From Solen grandis (taxonomy: Eukaryota; Mollusca; Bivalvia; Adapedonta; Solenidae): 64,000 nucleotides of DNA. The DNA lies in the NCBI GenBank assembly GCA_021229015.1, contig CM037778.1:86218477-86282476 (forward strand), in the 5' to 3' direction. Below, piece after piece: positions 14,525 through 23,153 of the stretch (positions are counted from its first letter, which is position 1; each line of letters begins with the position of its first letter). A program made the position numbers and the translations under genes. The notes beneath the pieces are model-generated. The model was given only the letters and a program-made list of their open reading frames with translations. It made no database searches and was not told where the DNA came from.

Positions 14525-17500
14525 GTGATTCTATGTTCTAGAAAACGCGAGGTCTATTTATTCAATATTTTTGTTGTGATTAATGTTTGTGGATAAAGCT
14601 GTCCACGAAATCCGCGAGATTAATCCCCATTGAATAGTACTGGTTCTGCAGTAACCAAGATACTGTCGACTGGACTTCGAAACGTATTTCAATACTTTAT
14701 TCAGAAAAATGATAAATTTAATAAGCCCTATTGAAAATAGAATAGTTATTCATATAGGAGGCAGAAATGTACGTTTCGTTCATTTTGCCTTATAGGCGAT
14801 AAGCAAGATGACACTGTTAACATTATATGACGTAGTTAAGCCTCTACGTAGGTTACGTCATACAGACGCGTTTGGACGCATCAGCAAACAAACAGAACCA
14901 GATTAGACAGCTCAATGTATGTAGCTGGGATTCTCTGTAAACAATATTTCAGATTGTACTTAGTCAGAACAATATAAATTTTAGCTAATAAATATTCATC
15001 GAGTCATAAATTTATGCATGAATATTCATGAGGTAGACGGCAAAAGAATATTTATCTAAAACTCAAACTAATCAGCTTATGCCTCCATTATACATAAGTA
15101 AAGTTAGTTTCTAATGTGTCCGTAGTAAACAATATTTAATCAGTCATGATATCTAGATAAAGAGTTTCTGTGTGTACTTGTTTATTGCGTTTAACGTCCC
15201 ACCGACAGTATTTCAGTCATTTGGAGACGATGTTACTTGAGATAGATATGGTGCTGCCATATTGCAGTATCACGCCGTAGACATGTGGCATGATACCACA
15301 CCAAATCCCACTATCCGGATACTGGGGCCAACAAATTCTGAAACTACCCTTATATGCTTAACGCCAATCAAGGGAGCTATACCAGTACCTTTTCTCACGA
15401 CTTTGGTATGTCGAGACCGGGTATCGAAACCACAACCTTCTGCTCCCGAGGTGTACGCTCTAACCATTCGGGCGGACTGTATCTGTACCAAATATAAATA
15501 TTTATTTAGTAATCAAAACATTGACTTGATTTGAAAACCAAATATGTGCAATTATTGAACAGTCTGAATATTATAAACTTGCATAACTGGCGTAAACATT
15601 CATAGTTAGTTTGACTGAATTTAGAACTTATTTATGAATAAAAATATTTATTATATACTTATGTATGATACTACGCATTTTCAATTTGTTACCTACAGTA
15701 AAATACAAAAACTTGTATCAAACTTTTTGCAAACCTGTATCACGTCTCTGCCTTGTATAATCGAGCTATAGCTCTCGTGATTTTCCGTAATTCTGTGTAT
15801 CACTCAAGCTGATAACACTGTTCGGATCAATCTACCGTAGTAATAATCCGTTTGTACAGACATTAAGTGATTCCAATCTTTTTAGGTTGAGCTACGCAAG
15901 GGTAACAAAAGACGCAAAATCATGTTTGATAAAGAATACCAGGTATGTATATTCAATAATTATAGATAATTATCATATGAATTTAGAATTTATGTCAAAT
16001 AAAAGGAACGATGAAGATATTTTTATATCGCGTGCACATGCGATGGCTTCTGTGTGCGAACGTGGTGGTTATCGCAAGCGCACTCGATGTGAAAAATATC
16101 TCTATTGTAAGCAAAGGTGACAAATAGAGATCACTTTTCCGTCGTCTGTCTGTATGTCTGTCCGTCACACGTTTTTTCGCCACGCTTCAGCATGTGACAC
16201 ACACTCTTGATACCTTAAAGGGCATATCACACTTTGGTTTGCCGGTGATACACCGGAGCACAAAATTGGCAATTTTCAGTGCTCTGCACTTTACGGCAGC
16301 GCAAGGGAATTATATCGATAAGAACGGTAGTTCATCGTCAGAATATCGTCAGAGCATCGGCCAATAGAAGCAGCATCGGCCGGCGACGGTAAACATTTTT
16401 GAACATGCACAAATGTTTCAGCTGGAATGTTTCCGAAGCGAGCTGAGTGATTATGATGGCAGCACTTTCGTCAATGTCGGTAGCAATCATAATGCACCGT
16501 AACGTGTAAGCGGCTTTCGTATTGGCTCAATTTATACCGTGCCTTACAGGTATAACGTTTTCAAGTTTCCTCCAATTCCAATTTCAATCCCCCCCCCCCC
16601 CGGTAACTTAAAAACGTTTTCAAATTCCCCTCCCCGGAATCATGAAAACGTTTTCAGATGCGGTACCACGTGACACGCTCCGCAACATGGTATCTTTACA
16701 AGATCAGGATAGCGATTTCGCTACCTCTGAAGTTAGTGCATGCGCAAAGAGTTGTTGTCCAGCCAAATGACAGCAAATGACATTAAATGAAAATAGAAAT
16801 TCTAAATATAGGTTTTATTATTCTCAATATAGTTACAATACCGTCTGTGACGGTTTTGCCTGTGATGGAGAAACCACCCATTTATATACAAATATGTATG
16901 TTTACATAGGGCGCATCTATAAATGAGTATTGATAGATGTATTACACATATAGTTAATCAAAGCGCTGAAGGCACTGAAGTTGTGTGTGTCTCAAGTGGA
17001 AGAGGGTTTGACGAGCTGCAGATATGCAGTGTAACTAAGTTTTTGCCAAATATCAAACTTATATTAAAATAATAAATGATTGTTCATTGAAGGCTATAGA
17101 AATAGGGAGAGTAAGAGTGGCGATGTGCCAATTGTTAACAGTCTGATGAAAATAAATGGTGCATTCATCTTTAATTTCTTGTAATAACCATGTTAACGCA
17201 ACGTTAAAGCGGGGTTATAAGCATTGCACGAAAATCTGACCCCCATTTATTAATGTTACTTTGCTAAACAAAAGAAATGCGACAATACTGCTCTCTTAGC
17301 ACTATCAGCGCTTTGACTTGTACTACCGAGCGACAGCACAGTTTCTATTTATAGATGCAAATAAGTGGCCCCATACTGTGTCCTTAGTAACTTCTGAAAG
17401 CAGATATGTACAGGTATCAGCCATTCCATAAAGCAACAAATAACCTCTGGAGGTATCCCGATGTATCTGAGATAGCTTGATGTGATAATTAGCAAGTTAT

Positions 17501-20500
17501 GCGGATTTGTGTCGGGATTCAAACTTTCTATTATTCTATATGCCATTGGGCTACTGTAATACCACTTAATAGCCAAAACCTGCGCATTTACCATCCGAAT
17601 TCAGGCACGAGCTACCTTTGCACCGATTCAAACTTTACTCCTCCGCATGGTAAAGTGAAAGTTACGCAACATCACAGGGAAAATAGTTCTTTTGTGCTTT
17701 TATGCTACATAATTTATTGTTTCCCGTAACTATTGTATTTTTTTACTTATAAATGAGTTTTCAACGCTCTGGCTGAATAACAGCATACCTATGTTGTAGA
17801 ATTCTTTTCAATCATTCAATCATTGATACAAAATTAAGAGGTTACTCGGTTCTAAATGTAGAGAATTGGACCCTCAGAATGTAGGTGTTATAGTTGTGAG
17901 TGACTACGTCCAACACAACTGAAAAAAAAATATTTTAGCCAATGACCATTTCTGAACGAGCTGCCTTAAACGATATGATACTGTACCACTACCGTTCAGT
18001 TACCGTAGTATACAGTACTGTGTCAGGAGGGGTGTATAAGGTAGCATGTAGGAAAACGGTTTTACAACGGGGACTTTCGTACTACATCGGTATGGTTACG
18101 TGATTCTTCAAGTACTATCTCGACGGAGCCACGCTTATTTTTTTCGCGGTTGCTAATTATGACCAGGTTTATCCCGTAAACTGTATAAAAAAAAAAAATA
18201 AAAAAAAAAAGGTTTATCCCGGCGAAATACTTCGATAGTGTATATACTGTGTGTATAGTTCATTGCTGATCCCCTCTGTAACCGGTGGTGAATGTGTTCG
18301 ATTACTGGTCGTTTTATACGAAATCATTTAAAAATCGTACTGGTACTTTTACATTACCTGACGGTCAGTATAAGGTTATCTTTAGCGTTGTTTGGCTCGA
18401 ATAGTGCCTGGATAATGTTTCTGGCTGTAAAACCATGCCACTTCTCTACAAAAAAGCTATGGTAGTGAGGTCCGTTTCTCCCTAATCCTCAAATGAAGAA
18501 AATTCTGGAAATGGGATTTGACCCCCCCCCCCCCCCCAAAAAAAAATAAATAAAAAAAAATAAAAATAAATAAAATAAACAACAACAACAACAACAAAAT
18601 CCAGGTCGGGACCAAGTTTGGGGCCAGCGTTGCTGCCGTGGACATCACAAACGATTAAACAACAACAACAACAACAAAAAAAAAAAAAAAAAAAAAAAAA
18701 CTGTTCCATGTTACAGTGCGACAGCTTCCCATACGTAACCGAAATTGTCCGTAAGAACGTGGACAAGGTCCAGGTCGGGACCAAGTTTGGGGCCAGCGTT
18801 GCTGCCGTGGACATCACAAACGATGGTTACGACGAAATATTCGTCGGCGCTCCCTTATATTTTGGTGAACGTACCGACGAAGGACGGGTCTTTGTCTACA
18901 CAACAAAGGGAAACGTAGGTTGAATTTTTTTAATCATGATTAGGTCATTGGCACATTTCCATATACCTTTCGCTGTCTTAAATGTGTCAACTGCAAGATA
19001 AGAACTTGGCGACAAATATGAAAATTTTATGTCTGTTGCTAATACACCCGTGTTTATGTACTCATACGATATAAATTATCTATGTATTCATTTCTGTAAA
19101 TTAATATGTTAAAAATCGGTATAAAATGTGTTATTACGGTACTTTCGTTCAATTTAACCCTTTCCCTCATAGAGGACACCATGAAAAGACCTATGCGAAC
19201 AGCATAAAACCAGATCAGCCTACGAGTAACTCGCAGGCTGTTCAGGTTTTATGCTGTTCGCTGCTCCTCAGTAGTCTTGAAATGAGGATTTTGTAATTAA
19301 ATTTGGTAAGGTTTAACTGTGGTTTTCTGCAGATCAGGCTTTATGTGGTACCTATTGAGTGCGTCAAAATGAGTCTATATGAGGGAAAGGGATAAGGCAT
19401 ATATTCATTTGGTCTTGAGAGTCTATCTAGAATGACTCAATTGCTTCAGAAAATCTGTGGTCCGATTGGTGTAATGTCGGGTGGCGCCAAGTATCCGTCA
19501 ATACGAAGTAAAACCAGTTTTGCTAGATTTGGAACTTCCATAGCGTCGGCAGGTGACCTAGACAGAGACGGTTTCAATGGTAAGTATGTAGCCATGTCGC
19601 CATAGTAACCGAGCACAACGGCATGGAACATATTAACTTACACGCATATCTAAGGACAATTTTGTCTGTTGAAACCATTAATGTTTTAATTCAGGCATCT
19701 ATACCAAAAACTGTGAAGACACAACGAGTTGCCTCCACAAAAAAGGAAGCTGCATGAATGTTTTAGGACACATACCGAAGTCTACTGACAAATAATCTCG
19801 GCAAGTGTAGGTTTTATTGCACGTAAACGCCGCGGAAATCGGTGCATATAGAATACGCTATTTCCGAAGTAGGTGCTTGCATTACCACGTGGCACGTTCC
19901 TCCGCAACGAGGCGTCTTCCCCTGTTCCGGGTAGCGAATTCGTAAGTTAAGCCTGGTAAGTGAACGCATGCGAGTACAGTGAATGTGAACAAGTTCATGA
20001 TAATAGATTGTCTTAATATAGGTTTATTGTTCTAGGGGGCCGCCGTGGCCGAACGGTTACAGTCGTGGACTACAAATCTCTCAGCCCCTCACCGCTGTGG
20101 GTTCGAATCCCGGTAGGGACTTCGGATTTTTCATGTGAGGAAGCTTTCCAGCTGGCTTGCGGTAGGTCGGTGGTTCTACCCGGGTACCTCTGTGTTCTCG
20201 AGGTCTTCCTCCACCTGTAATTAGCTGGACGTTGCTATATGATTGAAATACTATCGCAGCGACGGTAAACCCCAATACAACCAAATATGATTCTAGAAAT
20301 AGTGCCATAGCTTGTGATGGAGAAATAATCCGTTTTATACAATCACGGAATGTAGCAATGGGTGCCCATGCGTCTGCAGAATGAGTATTGACAGACGTAC
20401 TAAACACAGATAATGAAAAATTATATCAAATTCTTAGTCAATGTCTATCTGTGAATTATCTGCTTTAAACTTACTTACCCGACTTCTTCTTAGTCGCGCC

Positions 20501-23115
20501 ATTAAAACTTGAGTCAGAATTTTGTTACGGAGATATTTCCAGGCGGCGAATACTGTCAATTGACATACTGGCATATAGCTCTACCCCTAACCTGTACAAG
20601 ATGACATAGTGGCATATAGCTCTACCACTAACCTGTACAAGATGACATAGTGGCATATAGCTCTACCCCTAACCTGTACAAGATGACATAGTGGCATATA
20701 GCTCTACCACTAACCTGTACAGATGACATAGTGGCATATAGCTCTACCCCTAACCTGTACAAGATGACATAGTGGCATATAGCTCTACCCCTAACCTGTA
20801 CAAGATGACATAGTGGCATATAGTTCTACCCCTAACCTGTACAAGATGACATAGTGGCATATAGCTCTACCCCTAACCTGTACAAGATGACATAGTCTCC
20901 AAATGGGTGAAATACTGTCGGGGGGAAGTAAAAGAAAAAAAAAAGTTAACAGTCATTATTGGAAAATCCTTCTGGTCCATTTTAACTGGATGATATGCGA
21001 AGTCTATGTGCAAAATGCAAATGCAGGCGGATAAATGCAGACATAATATTGAAAATGAAAGTGTCTAAATTCTTGTCGCTGGAAACTATACTGACTACTG
21101 TTTGAAATATTCTGCACATCTGAGGCAGAGAAAATATACTTACTACACTTAATACGCATTTCATGGGTCAAGAATCTTGACCAATCTACAACAAATATTG
21201 TTTGAGAAGTAGACTTGAAAAGAACGCATCCGGATGATTTAGAAATTAAAGAGTCCAAAATAAAAGAAGACTTAGTTTCAAGACCAGCCCGACCGTATCC
21301 TCGTCTTCAGTGCTGACCAACTTTGAATGAGAATGAAAGTCTTTGAATGACTTAAGGTAATTCATCCATCATTGAATTGTGATCATGACCATGGTCCATC
21401 AAGTTATCATGGAAATGCAAGCCTTTATAGACTTAAAACAAAATAGAGTATAACTTTAAAGCATTTGATGCTTGCCTCTGTACTGAAGTCTTTATCAAAG
21501 CACTTGAAGGACAATGATCATAGTTTATTGATGGATGAATAACATTAAGCAATTGTCCTATAAGTTTAGATATAATATCACTTAATTGGATCCTATCTCA
21601 ACAGAAGTTGCAATCGGTGCTCCATACGAAGACGATAGGCATGGTGCTGTGTACATATATCACGGGTTTGACGCAGAATTATCAAGTCAGATAGAGGATA
21701 AATTTGCCCAGAGAATAGAAGGTAAAATTAAAGGCATTTTATAGTCTAAGTTTCATGCCATAGGCACGTTCACCGACTTCACTGGTCATCAGGCTGCTAG
21801 AATCCATATATCGGTCTCCTTGGGGAATCTTTCTCTCCGCTTACGGCAGCCCACATTATGCCGCCACATTATTGCACTCACACCTTGCCGAAGTGAAACA
21901 ATGCAGCGTAATTTTCTTGCTTAAGGAAATTAGAAGTGTCCCTCGCAAGACTAGAACACGGGACCTCTTGATTCCGAAGCGCTTTTTCTACCTCTAGACC
22001 ACATTACTCCCCACACCATCCGTGGATCAACGTAGCCTGTGGTATACTCTGAAGCCAAAGTGCAAATTTTGATGTTTCACGTTTAACTGATTATGTTTCC
22101 TTACAATCTCCATCCGCAGACCAATTTTATCATTATCAGTTGCCTCCAGGTAGTCTATTCAAGGGCGAACAAGATTTACAAATAAGTTTTAGCCTACCAA
22201 ATGTTCCTTCCAGGGTATTTCTAAACTAATAAGTATGAAGTGAAAGCTGTTTTTGAAACATTTACATATGGAAGATTATAACCTTAGAGTACGAAGAGGA
22301 CAAACTGCACAAGAAATTTAAGGACTTCTTCAGGGCTAAGTTAGGATGGCATCGTGATTTCTTTATCGGGACAACACGAAACCGTAATTTTAACCTACGC
22401 GCACCTGCTGGACGTAGACTTTTCAGAAAACCAACACGTCATCAAAACAGCTAAAATGGCCGATAAAATGGCGGATAAATGGCGGACTTTGATATCACGT
22501 TACATCAGACTGGAACCCGTCTCATCGTAAGAATCATAAAAAACACGCATAATACTGAGCGGGCAAACATCTCATCAGGTGCTAATCTTATATCCGGCAA
22601 GTAGCGAGGAACGACTATAGATGTTCCTTCCCATGGGAAGGAAAAATGACAGGTCTATATATTCACAGTGTACATGGTTTACTGCAACATTAAAGACTAT
22701 TTCACTAGCGGTTCGGCAATATTCGGTGTAAATCGTTGATTTAAAACTGACCAAACAGTGACATGATTGTGTATGTGTGTTTCCCAGTGAATTTTGCAAC
22801 AGCGTGTAAATTAGGCTTGCTCGTTGGTTTACGTCTCATTTTGAAGTTAAATGGTCTATAAAGAGTCATAATTATTTTTTTTTAATAATCTTTTTCAGGA
22901 AAACTAATAAAACCTGACATACAGTCCTTTGGTTGGAGTCTTTACGGTGATGAAGACCTAGACGGGAATGGATATCCAGGTTTCTTGCGGTTTTTCCACA
23001 TAATCTTTGAGATTTGTTTATTGAAAGAAAATTATAAAATATAAATTCAAATAATATAAATGTTTACAATGATTAGCAAATGTGTTTAAAGATAAATGAG
23101 GGTGAATTCCGGTGG

Positions 23116-23153
<38 letters not shown>

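Noticed and set aside
15262..15534. Overlapping 90- and 73-codon frames on both strands
   Set aside because: Both lie within a SINE of family B.
18457..18817. Minus-strand frames with Phe- and Val-rich runs
   Set aside because: Translations of poly-A, (aac)n and poly-C tracts and of the reverse of the integrin exon.
20036..20120. tRNA gene
   Set aside because: A and B boxes are good, but the sequence continues into a conserved SINE body present in several copies and has no matched acceptor stem.
20628..20819. Repeat protein on the minus strand
   Set aside because: Created by the 41-bp minisatellite; one unit with a missing base ends the frame.
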